DNA from: a virus
IMG/VR virus record: IMGVR_UViG_3300037493_000177
Span: 1-59,062 of that record
Direction: 5' to 3' (one strand)
DNA: 59,062 bases
The position numbers were made by a program, and so were the translations under genes. Positions 34,831 to 43,784 of this stretch are shown here, piece after piece. How positions within the stretch are numbered: the first letter of the stretch is position 1; every line of letters starts with the position of its first letter. The notes under the pieces were generated by a model that made no database searches, was not told the origin of the DNA, and was given only the letters and a program-made list of their open reading frames with translations.

Positions 34831-37065
34831 ATGGCAAGCATAATCAGAATTAAAAGATCCACCGTTGCTGGCAATCCCAGTACTCTAGGGGTAGGTGAAC
34901 TTGCGTATTCAGCATTAGCAGACAATGGTTCTAATGGTGGAGATCGCTTATACATCGGCATGGGATCTCCTGAGACTGCGGGCAATGCACAAAGTCACAT
35001 TGTTATTGGTGGTAAGTACTTCACCGATATGGTCACCAATGCTACTGATGCAAATACAGCATCTACGCTAGTTAGACGCGATGCATCTGGTAACTTTACT
35101 GCTGGAACTATTACGGCAGCACTTACTGGTAATGCTACTAGTGCTACTAAATGGGCAACTGGTAGAACGTTATCTTTAACTGGTGACGTTGGATACACAT
35201 CACCTAGTTTTGATGGCACTGGTGATGTAACAGCTGTAGCAACTCTTGCTACTGTAAACGCTAACGTTGGCGTTTATGGTTCAGCAACAGCTATTCCAAT
35301 CGTAACTGTAAATGCTAAAGGCTTAGTTACTGCTGTAAGTACAACAAGTATTACAGTGGGCGATGCAGCACTAACGTTAGCTATTGGTACTGCTGGCGCG
35401 ACGAACACATCTGTTACTATTGGAACTGGAACTGGTTTCACTGCAAATGATTTAACGGCTGCAACCTATGATATTAAAATAGGCCCAGCGTTAACTAATC
35501 TTGTGTCGTTCATGACAACAGCGACTGCTGGTTTCATTAGACGCACTGCTCAAGATACTTACACAATTGATACTAATACGTATCTAACTGCTGGCACTGG
35601 TGTATCATCATGGTCTGGTGGTAGTACTGGTCTTCTACCAAGCACGGCAACAGTTGGCGCAGTTACAGTAACTGGAACTCTAGTCGTAGCGAATGGTGGT
35701 ACTGGAACAACAAATGGTTCTATCACTGGAACTGGTGAACTAACATACACTGCTGGCGGTAGTAATACAAACGTCAACTTGGTTCCACAAGGAACTGGTA
35801 CAGTAGACGTAGCATCTAAGCGTATCACAAGTGTTGCAACACCTACTGGCGACACAGACGCTGCTAACAAAGGCTACGTAGACGCAGTTAAGACCGGTCT
35901 GAATGTTAAAGATGCTGCTCGCTTAGCAACTACCGCTGCGCTAACTGTTACTTATGCAAACGGTACTGCAGGTGTAGGTGCTACATTAACTAATGCTGGT
36001 ACACTTGCGGCTCTTACATTGGATAGTGTACCAGCAGTCGTTGGTGATCGTGTTCTTGTTAAAGATCAAGCAGCAGCGCTACAGAATGGTATCTATGCGG
36101 TAACAGCCATCGGATCTGCTTCTGTAGCATGGGTGCTTACTCGTGCAACAGACTTCGACAATAATCCGACTGGCGAAGTTGCTGGCGGTGACTTCGTGTT
36201 CATTCAAGAAGGTACTACTCAAGCAGACAATGGCTATGTAGTTACTACTAATGGTGCTATCGCAGTTGGTACAACTACTATTGACTTTGTTCAATTCTCC
36301 GGTGCTGGTCAGATTACAGCCGGTAACGGTCTTACAAAATCTGGTAATACTATTAGCGCTGTTGGTACTGCGAATAGAATCACAGTTGCTACAGATTCTA
36401 TTGATATTGCTTCTACGTATGTTGGTCAGGCAACGATTACAACTCTTGGTACTATCACAACTGGTACTTGGACTGCTGGTATAGTTGCTGGTCAATATGG
36501 TGGAACTGGTGTTGCTAACACTGGTAAGACTATCACGCTTGGTGGTAACCTTACTACAGCAGGTGCTTTTGCTACTACATTAACGATGACTGCTGCTACT
36601 GCAGTAACTCTTCCAACTACTGGTACGTTAGCAACATTGGCTGGAACAGAAACGTTCACCAATAAGACGCTAACTGCTCCAGTTATTGCAACCATTGTTA
36701 ACACTGGTACGCTAACGCTTCCAACTTCTACTGATACATTAGTTGGTCGTGCAACAACCGATACTTTAACAAATAAGACAATTACTGGTGCAGTAATTAC
36801 AACTGGTAGTATTAACAATACTCCAATTGGTGCTACTACCGCAAACACTGGCGCATTTACTTCACTATCATCTAACGCTGCTACAACATTCACACTAGTA
36901 ACTGACGCAACAGTGTTAGGAACTGCGGCGGTTGTTCTTAGTGGTGGTATCTCAGTTGCTAAGACTATGTTCATCGGTGCTAACATTACTGGTGCAGGAC
37001 CAGGTACACTTGCATCACCAATATCTGTGATCGATGGATTCCAGATGGATGGCGGTACATACTAA
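34831..37065 (+). CDS. Tail fibre protein, 744 aa
   Basis: N-terminus IIRIKRSTVAGNPSTLGVGEL followed by LYIGMG, a fibre-head pattern found in several marine phages. The body is made of Thr/Gly/Val-rich shaft segments; around residues 350-490 is a domain seen in many phage fibres (LNVKDAARLAT, DRVLVKDQAAALQNGIYAV, EVAGGDFVFIQEGT), and AGNGLTKSGNTI follows. The end is short (ISVIDGFQMDGGTY) and lacks an S74 or collar domain. A TATAAATA box and a terminator hairpin follow at once. Confidence 0.8.
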   Translation: MASIIRIKRSTVAGNPSTLGVGELAYSALADNGSNGGDRLYIGMGSPETAGNAQSHIVIGGKYFTDMVTNATDANTASTLVRRDASGNFTAGTITAALTGNATSATKWATGRTLSLTGDVGYTSPSFDGTGDVTAVATLATVNANVGVYGSATAIPIVTVNAKGLVTAVSTTSITVGDAALTLAIGTAGATNTSVTIGTGTGFTANDLTAATYDIKIGPALTNLVSFMTTATAGFIRRTAQDTYTIDTNTYLTAGTGVSSWSGGSTGLLPSTATVGAVTVTGTLVVANGGTGTTNGSITGTGELTYTAGGSNTNVNLVPQGTGTVDVASKRITSVATPTGDTDAANKGYVDAVKTGLNVKDAARLATTAALTVTYANGTAGVGATLTNAGTLAALTLDSVPAVVGDRVLVKDQAAALQNGIYAVTAIGSASVAWVLTRATDFDNNPTGEVAGGDFVFIQEGTTQADNGYVVTTNGAIAVGTTTIDFVQFSGAGQITAGNGLTKSGNTISAVGTANRITVATDSIDIASTYVGQATITTLGTITTGTWTAGIVAGQYGGTGVANTGKTITLGGNLTTAGAFATTLTMTAATAVTLPTTGTLATLAGTETFTNKTLTAPVIATIVNTGTLTLPTSTDTLVGRATTDTLTNKTITGAVITTGSINNTPIGATTANTGAFTSLSSNAATTFTLVTDATVLGTAAVVLSGGISVAKTMFIGANITGAGPGTLASPISVIDGFQMDGGTY

Positions 37066-37068
37066 TCG

Positions 37069-37076
37069 TATAAATA
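37069..37076 (+). promoter_or_regulatory. Late promoter -10 box (TATAAATA) just before a terminator
   Basis: Exact box between the end of the 744 aa fibre and the hairpin at 37093-37114. The gene it could serve starts at 37142. A transcript from it would meet the hairpin within about 10-20 bases. Confidence 0.45.
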
Positions 37077-37092
37077 AAATAAACACCAATAC

Positions 37093-37123
37093 AAGGGGAG
37101 TTTTTACTCCCCTTTTTCTTTTC
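37093..37123 (+). terminator. Rho-independent terminator after the 744 aa fibre gene
   Basis: Nine-base stem AAGGGGAGT (37093-37101) with TTTT loop and ACTCCCCTT (37106-37114), followed by a T-rich run to 37130. Confidence 0.9.
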
Positions 37124-37141
37124 CTTTTTTAAGGCCGCGAT

Positions 37142-40100
37142 ATGTCAAATAGACTTCTTATAAAGAAATCATCTGTAGCTACTAAAGTTCCAGTTGCTGG
37201 AGATTTAGAGTATGGCGAATTAGCCATAAACTACACAGATGAAAAAATCTATTTTAAGAATGCATCTAATGTAATCAGATCTTTTAATGCGCTATCTGGG
37301 GCAGGAACAGTAACATCAGTCGCAGGTGCTGGTACCGTCTCCGGTTTAACTCTTACAGGAACAGTAACTTCATCGGGTAGTTTAACACTTGGTGGAACGT
37401 TAGCAGTATTACCATCTAACTTTGCATCACAGACAGCCACTACCGTTCTTGCTGCGCCGACACTCACAGCCGGAGTACCAACATTTAGAACGTTGACGCT
37501 AGAAGATATTCCAGATGCATGGGTTAAGAAATCAGTAGTCGCGGCAACGACTGCAAACATTACACTATCAGCGCCGCAAACTATCGATGGCAGTGCTTTG
37601 GTCGCTGGTAATCGGGTTCTGGTGAAAAATCAAACTCTTTCACAAGAAAATGGTATATATGTAGTAGCAGCAGCTGCCTGGACTCGAGCATTAGATGCAG
37701 ATACTATTGGTAAGCTTGCAGGTGCTCATGTAAACGTAGACAGTGGAGCAACTAATGGTGGCATATCTTTTGATGCAGACCTTAGATCCACTGATGTACT
37801 TGGCACTACAGCAATGGCATGGAATAGAATTGTTGATACTGCGTATACAATACCAATCACACAAGGTGGTACTGGCGCAATAACTGCTGCATTGGCAAGA
37901 ACAGCACTAGGCGCAGGCACTGTAACTTCAGTCGCTGCATTGACACTTGGCACTACTGGCACCGACATTACATCTACAGTTGCAACTGGTACTGCAGCGG
38001 CAGTTATCACACTTAATGTTCCTACTGCTTCTGCCGCTAATCGTGGCGCACTAAGTGCTGCTGATTGGACTACGTTTAATAGTAAAGCAGCAGGATCTCA
38101 CAATCATACTTCTTTAACTGGTGTTACATCTATTGTTTTTGCAGCCGAAGCTAGTGACGCTGCATCCATATCAACGACAATAACTGGTTCATCAACATTC
38201 TTTGATTTTAATTTAACAGACGATAATAGTAACGACGAATGGCGTTGGAGATTTACCCCAAGCGGCACAACAGTATATGACGCAATGCGGTTAGTCCCGG
38301 TTAGCAATACCGCTGCAAACTTAGTTGTTTCTGGTACAGTAAGCGCTGGCGGAACAACTTTGACTGGCAATACGGGTACTGTAACATCTGTTACAACTTC
38401 TGGTACTGTAAGTGGATTGACACTTACTGACGGTACGATCACCACTACAGGTACCGTTACTTTAGGCGGAACGTTAGCAGTATTACCATCTAACTTTGCT
38501 TCACAAACAGCAAATACAGTACTAGCAGCACCTGATGGCGCGGCAGGTACTCCAACATTTAGAAACTTAACACTAAACGATTTACCCGATGCTTGGGTTA
38601 AAAAGGCTGTTGGAGCCGCAACAACTGCGGCTTTAACTATCAATACTGCTCAGGTAACAATCGATGGTGTGACACTCGCTGCTTCAACTAGAGTATTGAT
38701 TAAAAATCAGGCAGCGGCAGGCGAAAATGGTATTTATACAGGCGTTACTACTACTACATGGGTAAGAGCTCTTGACGCCGATACTGCTTCAGAAATAGCA
38801 GGTGCTTTTGTTAACGTAGATGCTGGCACTGTAAACGGTGGTAGAGTATTTGACAATGACTTTAAATCTACCGACACGTTAGGTACTACTGCGATGAATT
38901 GGTCGCAGAACGTGGATGTGGGTTATTTCACTACTGTTGGTAACAGTTTTGCGACTCTTGCAAACCCAACTGCTATCACATTCCTTAGAATTAATGCAGA
39001 TAATACAGTATCTGCTCTTGCTGCTGCAGCGTTTAGAACTGCCATTGGCGCGGGTACTAGTTCTACAACTGGTACTGTAACATCGGTTGCTGCGTTAACA
39101 ATTGGTACTACGGGTACCGACATTACGTCTACAGTTGCAACTGGTACTACTACTCCAGTTATCACACTTAATGTTCCAACTGCATCAGCATCGAATAGAG
39201 GTGCTCTAAGTGCTGCAGATTGGACTACGTTTAATAATAAACAAGCTGCTCTTGGGTTTACTCCTTATAATGCCACCAATCCTTCAGGGTATATCACTAG
39301 TAGTGCTTCAATTACTGGTAATGCTGCAACATCAACTAATGCCAGTTCTGCAATACGAATTTCATTTGCTGATCGTCGTTCCGTGGTTCAAACTCCTGGA
39401 TATTTTGGTGCAGGCGCTGATTGGTCATTTATGGCTAATAGCACTGACGGTTTATCAGACGGTGGCAGTTATCACGGGGTTATGCATTATCAGCCATATA
39501 CAGATGCATCTGGCGGTGGAGCATATGAATTAGGATTTACCGATAATAATAACTTATGGTTACGTGGTAGTTCAGGAGCACTGACCACGTTTGCAGCATG
39601 GAAAAAGATTTGGGATTCTGGGAACTTAACCAACTTAAACCAACTTACGAATGGTCCAGGTTATACTACGACCACTATAACTGCAACGACTCCTATAGTC
39701 GCTAGTGCCTCTACTGGTGCAGTAACATTAAGTCACGCCGCGTCGGGTGCAACTGCTGGTACATACAACAATGTCACAGTTAATGCTACCGGTCACGTTA
39801 CTGCTGGGTCTAATGTCGCTTATAGTACCACCACTGGTACAGTCACTTCGGTTGCAACAAGTGGCGGTTACGGAGGATTAACTCTAACTGGTGGTACAAT
39901 TACTACTACGGGTACTATCACGATGGGTGGTACTCCAACTGGTACTTGGCCTATTAGTGTTAGTGGAAGTTCAACATCGACTCCGTTAGTAAGCATTGAC
40001 AATTCTATAGCATACGGCAGAAGTGGTTTACAATTTGTTCAAATTAGTGGTGCGGCTGGAGACGTAGCAACTGCAACTAATGCACCAACTGCAGATTGGT

Positions 40101-41788
40101 GGCATATTATTAGAGGTAACCATGGTAACGCAGGAGGATATTATACTGATTTAGCTCTGCCTATGACTGCTGCTACTAATATTAGGTATCGTCGAATATC
40201 TAATGGAGCGAGTTCAGGATGGATCACAGTCTGGGATTCTACTAACTTAACAAACTTAAGCCAACTCACGAATGGTCCGGGTTATGGCACTGGCACAGTC
40301 ACTGCAGTAACAGCTACAACACCAATCGTTAGTTCTGGTGGTACTACACCTAATATTACCCATGCTGCATCTGGCGTAAGTGCTGGTACATATAATAACG
40401 TTACTGTTAATACATTTGGTCACGTTACAGCAGGATCTAATGTTGGTTATATTTCTGGTTATACAGAAACTGATACGCTGGCGTCTGTGACTGGTCGTGG
40501 TGCTGCTACTGGGTCTGCAATATCAGTTGCTTCTAGTAACTCTATGAGTATGTTTACTGGTACTAAGGGCGGCGCAACTTATGCAGATAATCTTGCAGTA
40601 TTTAGAGCAGTAGCAGATAATTCAAATGGTAGTCAAAATACTTTCTTTGAAGGCTATGTAGGTGGAACTGGTGGAACTAGATCATTCTATGTTCGTGCTG
40701 ATGGTTATATCTACGGTGCCGTTGCTGCTGGATTATCTATTACAGGCAATGCTGCAACTGCTTCACAAGTTATTGCAACTGTGACAGGCACAAGTTCTAT
40801 AGAATTAGTGCGCGGTAATATGGGAGATAATGACCAGTTCCGTATTTTAGTTGGTGCTACTGCAAGTAACGCAGGCTATGTAGAAATTGCTACAGCAGAT
40901 GATGGAAATGAGCCTATTTATGTTAGGCAATACACAGGCGTATTCGGTGCACTTACTAGAACTGCAAAGCTTTTAGATGAGTCTGGTAATACTTCATTTC
41001 CGGGGACTCTTACTGCGTCTAATCTATCAGGCACTAACACTGGTGATAATGCAGGTGTAACATCAGTCACTGCAGTTACGCCACTCGTAAGCTCAGGCGG
41101 TAATACTCCTCAAATATCGCACGCTACATCAGGTGTAAGCGCTGGTACATATAATAATGTAACTGTCAATACATTTGGTCACGTTACTGCAGGATCTAAT
41201 GTTGGTTATATTTCTGGTTATACGGAAGTAGATACGCTGGCGACTGTCACAGCTAGAGGTTCACAAGCTACTGCAAGTATTACAATTGGCTCAAATGGAA
41301 CATATGTCGCTGGTTCTATTTATTCCGATACTGCTTGGGGTATGATATTTAGAGCCAAACAAGCTTCTCCCGGAAATGCAGAGTTTAGATGGGCGACTAG
41401 CGCAGACGCAGAATTAATGAGATTGACAACTGCTGGAAATTTAACAGTTCCCGGTACTTTCTCAGCGTTGTCAAAATCATTCTTGATCGATCACCCAACT
41501 AAACCTGGAATGCAGTTACGTTATGGTTCTCTTGAAGGACCTGAGAATGGCGTCTATATTCGTGGTAGACTAAAGGGTAATAAGATCGAACTTCCAGAGT
41601 ACTGGACTAAGCTCGTTGACCCAGACTCCATCACAGTGAATCTAACCGCGATCGGTAAGTCACAGGATATATATATTGAGGACATCATTGATAATGTAGT
41701 CTATGTTGGTGGAGAGAACGTCAACTGTTTCTACACAGTGTATGCAGAACGTGTGGACATTGCAAAACTTGAAGTGGAGATTGGATAA
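37142..41788 (+). CDS. Long tail fibre protein, 1548 aa
   Basis: N-terminus LLIKKSSVATKVPVAGDLEY followed by GELAINYTDEKIYF, a fibre-attachment pattern. A domain of about 150 residues (DAWVKKSV..TTANITL, RVLVKNQT...NGIYVV, STDVLGTTAMAW) is present twice, at about 125-235 and 483-590. Two copies of a segment HA.SGVSAGTYNNVTVNTFG followed by ISGYTE.DTLA lie near residues 1075-1115 and 1328-1368. The C-terminus (about 1445-1548) has KSFLIDHPTKPGMQLRYGSL and GVYIRGRL, an ending known from cyanophage fibres. It is probably a long shaft with host-contact tip. The stop overlaps the next start. Confidence 0.85.
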   Translation: MSNRLLIKKSSVATKVPVAGDLEYGELAINYTDEKIYFKNASNVIRSFNALSGAGTVTSVAGAGTVSGLTLTGTVTSSGSLTLGGTLAVLPSNFASQTATTVLAAPTLTAGVPTFRTLTLEDIPDAWVKKSVVAATTANITLSAPQTIDGSALVAGNRVLVKNQTLSQENGIYVVAAAAWTRALDADTIGKLAGAHVNVDSGATNGGISFDADLRSTDVLGTTAMAWNRIVDTAYTIPITQGGTGAITAALARTALGAGTVTSVAALTLGTTGTDITSTVATGTAAAVITLNVPTASAANRGALSAADWTTFNSKAAGSHNHTSLTGVTSIVFAAEASDAASISTTITGSSTFFDFNLTDDNSNDEWRWRFTPSGTTVYDAMRLVPVSNTAANLVVSGTVSAGGTTLTGNTGTVTSVTTSGTVSGLTLTDGTITTTGTVTLGGTLAVLPSNFASQTANTVLAAPDGAAGTPTFRNLTLNDLPDAWVKKAVGAATTAALTINTAQVTIDGVTLAASTRVLIKNQAAAGENGIYTGVTTTTWVRALDADTASEIAGAFVNVDAGTVNGGRVFDNDFKSTDTLGTTAMNWSQNVDVGYFTTVGNSFATLANPTAITFLRINADNTVSALAAAAFRTAIGAGTSSTTGTVTSVAALTIGTTGTDITSTVATGTTTPVITLNVPTASASNRGALSAADWTTFNNKQAALGFTPYNATNPSGYITSSASITGNAATSTNASSAIRISFADRRSVVQTPGYFGAGADWSFMANSTDGLSDGGSYHGVMHYQPYTDASGGGAYELGFTDNNNLWLRGSSGALTTFAAWKKIWDSGNLTNLNQLTNGPGYTTTTITATTPIVASASTGAVTLSHAASGATAGTYNNVTVNATGHVTAGSNVAYSTTTGTVTSVATSGGYGGLTLTGGTITTTGTITMGGTPTGTWPISVSGSSTSTPLVSIDNSIAYGRSGLQFVQISGAAGDVATATNAPTADWWHIIRGNHGNAGGYYTDLALPMTAATNIRYRRISNGASSGWITVWDSTNLTNLSQLTNGPGYGTGTVTAVTATTPIVSSGGTTPNITHAASGVSAGTYNNVTVNTFGHVTAGSNVGYISGYTETDTLASVTGRGAATGSAISVASSNSMSMFTGTKGGATYADNLAVFRAVADNSNGSQNTFFEGYVGGTGGTRSFYVRADGYIYGAVAAGLSITGNAATASQVIATVTGTSSIELVRGNMGDNDQFRILVGATASNAGYVEIATADDGNEPIYVRQYTGVFGALTRTAKLLDESGNTSFPGTLTASNLSGTNTGDNAGVTSVTAVTPLVSSGGNTPQISHATSGVSAGTYNNVTVNTFGHVTAGSNVGYISGYTEVDTLATVTARGSQATASITIGSNGTYVAGSIYSDTAWGMIFRAKQASPGNAEFRWATSADAELMRLTTAGNLTVPGTFSALSKSFLIDHPTKPGMQLRYGSLEGPENGVYIRGRLKGNKIELPEYWTKLVDPDSITVNLTAIGKSQDIYIEDIIDNVVYVGGENVNCFYTVYAERVDIAKLEVEIG

Positions 41789-42312
41789 TGGCGACACACT
41801 ATGGGGCTAGATGGAGTATTACTCCCGGTGTTGCAGCACCTGCATCGGTTAACTCATTGCTGCATCTTTCATTGAGTTCTTCTGGAGGTAATCTCGGCGG
41901 TAACTATTCACATGTAGTTTCTTCCAAAGGTACAACGCTATATAGTGGAGGAGCTAATAGATCATATAGAGTGAGTTCATATGGTTTAGTTAATGGCACT
42001 TATCAGAATATAGCATCTGCTGCGTTGGATGTATATGGGTCTACTACAGATGCTGCTGCGTTGAACACATTTTTAAATAATATGTCTGTTGGAAATTTAC
42101 TTGTATTAACCACTTACGATGAACCTGCTAATAATAGATCTTACTTTAACACTAATTTAGCAACCAATTTTGGCGCAAAACTTATAGATAATCTTGGTTT
42201 TCGTTACTGCTATGTTTTAGTTGCAGCAAAGGGTAAGGGCTTAGTATATGAAGATTATGGCAGTGATACTCAGTTTAAAGCTGTCACATTAGCGATAGGT
42301 AACATATCATGA
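41788..42312 (+). CDS. GG/ILEI-domain adhesin-like protein, 174 aa
   Basis: The central and C-terminal part fits the GG (FAM3/ILEI) domain: a strand region ending in ALDVYGSTTDAAALNTFLNN, then GNLLVLTTYDEPANN, TNFGAKLIDNLGFRYCYVLVA and KGKG. The same domain type is known in T4 gp35, the hinge connector of the long fibre, so a fibre joint or tip role is reasonable. It is coupled to the long fibre gene (TAATG) and overlaps the following LamG-like gene by 4 bases (ATGA). Confidence 0.75.
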   Translation: MATHYGARWSITPGVAAPASVNSLLHLSLSSSGGNLGGNYSHVVSSKGTTLYSGGANRSYRVSSYGLVNGTYQNIASAALDVYGSTTDAAALNTFLNNMSVGNLLVLTTYDEPANNRSYFNTNLATNFGAKLIDNLGFRYCYVLVAAKGKGLVYEDYGSDTQFKAVTLAIGNIS

Positions 42313-43571
42313 GTTTAAGTCATTCACCTTCAATTGTAACAGACGGGCTAATACTATCTCTTGACGCTGCTAATAGAAAGTCGTATGTAGGAGCAGCCCC
42401 TGCATCTTTAATCAATACTGATAGTTGGACTATTAGTTCTGGCAGTGTTGCTGGCTATAACCAAAATGGTAATACAGCAGAAAATACTAGACTATACGAC
42501 ATAGACCCTTGGGGTAACCAAAGCATTGTATGGGGCACTTATGCTTCTGGTGACGGTAATGCCGATGGTGGATGGAACACAGATTATCCAGCAATTGATT
42601 CTACAAAATTATATAGATTTTCAGTATGGGTTAGAAGAACTAGTGCTACCAGCTCAGGAACATTCTATTTTGGCACGGGCGGCGGCGGCGGCGAAGTTAG
42701 AAGAACAGATAATAGTGCTACTCAAGGAAACCCCTATTGGGAATGTCAAAATACTGGTGTGCTTACACAAAATCAATGGTATTTGGTATGTGGTCACATA
42801 TATCCACACTTTACTACTTATGCTGGAAAGCACCCCAATACCGGGTATTTCACAGTAGCAGGTGGAACTACTAAAGTAATGGAAACTAATGGTTGTAATA
42901 TTGGGCAAGATTTAAAATGGGATTCAGCAAGTACTTCAGCTGTACATAGAACATATCATTATTACTGCGGTGATGCTACAACTAGACTGCAATTCATGGC
43001 TCCTAGACTTGATTTGTGCGATGGAAATGAACCGTCAATATCCGAACTATTGACTAATGGGAATAGTGTTTGGAAAGACTTGAGTGGTAAAGCAAATCAT
43101 CATGTTGTATTCAATACTCCATCGTATGCTTCTAGAGCATTCAATATAACCGAATCTAACTATTTTCAAAGAACTTCTGCATTAAACGGTGTGTCAACGG
43201 CATGTACTGTTGTAATATGGTACAAGACTACTGATGGTCAAGAATTATGGGTTCGCGGAAATAGTAGTGGAGCCTTGTATTTAAGCGCTAGTGACGGTGG
43301 TAATTATTATCATGAAGGTGCGGGGACACCAACGAATTATATAGATACTGCCGTCCTCGTAAATCCAACAGCATACAGAAATGGACAGTATCATATGTGG
43401 GAAGCTAAGAATGTAAATTTTAGCGCGTGGACGACATTTGATTGGTTTGGATATACTGGCGCATGGAATATGACTGGCACAGTTGCTGCTATAATGGTTT
43501 ATAATAGAACTCTATCAGCAGCAGAGTCTGCCCAGAATTTTCAAGCAATACGTGGAAGGCACTCAATATGA
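42309..43571 (+). CDS. LamG/ConA-like lectin tail protein, 420 aa
   Basis: Starts with SIVTDGLILSLDAANRKSYV, a segment frequent at the start of phage adhesins. The middle has a carbohydrate-binding-module-like jelly roll with WVRRTSATSSGTFYFG. The C-terminal half is a concanavalin-like fold: VWKDLSGKANHHVVF, ACTVVIWYKTTDGQELWVRG, and the ending IMVYNRTLSAAESAQNF. Such domains bind cell-surface sugars. The ending closely resembles that of the next large adhesin, so they share a module. Overlaps the next start (ATGA). Confidence 0.8.
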   Translation: MSLSHSPSIVTDGLILSLDAANRKSYVGAAPASLINTDSWTISSGSVAGYNQNGNTAENTRLYDIDPWGNQSIVWGTYASGDGNADGGWNTDYPAIDSTKLYRFSVWVRRTSATSSGTFYFGTGGGGGEVRRTDNSATQGNPYWECQNTGVLTQNQWYLVCGHIYPHFTTYAGKHPNTGYFTVAGGTTKVMETNGCNIGQDLKWDSASTSAVHRTYHYYCGDATTRLQFMAPRLDLCDGNEPSISELLTNGNSVWKDLSGKANHHVVFNTPSYASRAFNITESNYFQRTSALNGVSTACTVVIWYKTTDGQELWVRGNSSGALYLSASDGGNYYHEGAGTPTNYIDTAVLVNPTAYRNGQYHMWEAKNVNFSAWTTFDWFGYTGAWNMTGTVAAIMVYNRTLSAAESAQNFQAIRGRHSI

Positions 43572-43774
43572 TATATGAAATAAATAGTTTAAACTCATAC
43601 GAAGCTGTTCAAAGTGGAGCTAAGTTTATAATTAATTCTGCTGATGGTAGTCATGCACTAGTTTTAGCAGAGACTTTACCAGAAACAATTAATATTCTAG
43701 CAACACATGAAGAAGCTTCTTTGCCAACTTTAATGAATTCTATAGAATGGAAACAGCCATGTATTGGATGCTAA
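43568..43774 (+). CDS. Hypothetical protein in fibre region, 68 aa
   Basis: Small acidic protein with two cysteines at its very end (PCIGC) and no membrane segment. Coupled to the lectin gene (ATGA) and ends 10 bases before the ATG of the polyglycine adhesin chosen here. Small proteins between adhesin genes are sometimes folding helpers; nothing in this sequence proves that. Confidence 0.6.
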   Translation: MIYEINSLNSYEAVQSGAKFIINSADGSHALVLAETLPETINILATHEEASLPTLMNSIEWKQPCIGC

Positions 43775-43784
43775 GGGATATTAT

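Noticed and set aside
43764-43784. Upstream ATG of the polyglycine adhesin
   Set aside because: Inside the previous gene, and the ribosome site AAGGGA fits the ATG at 43785.
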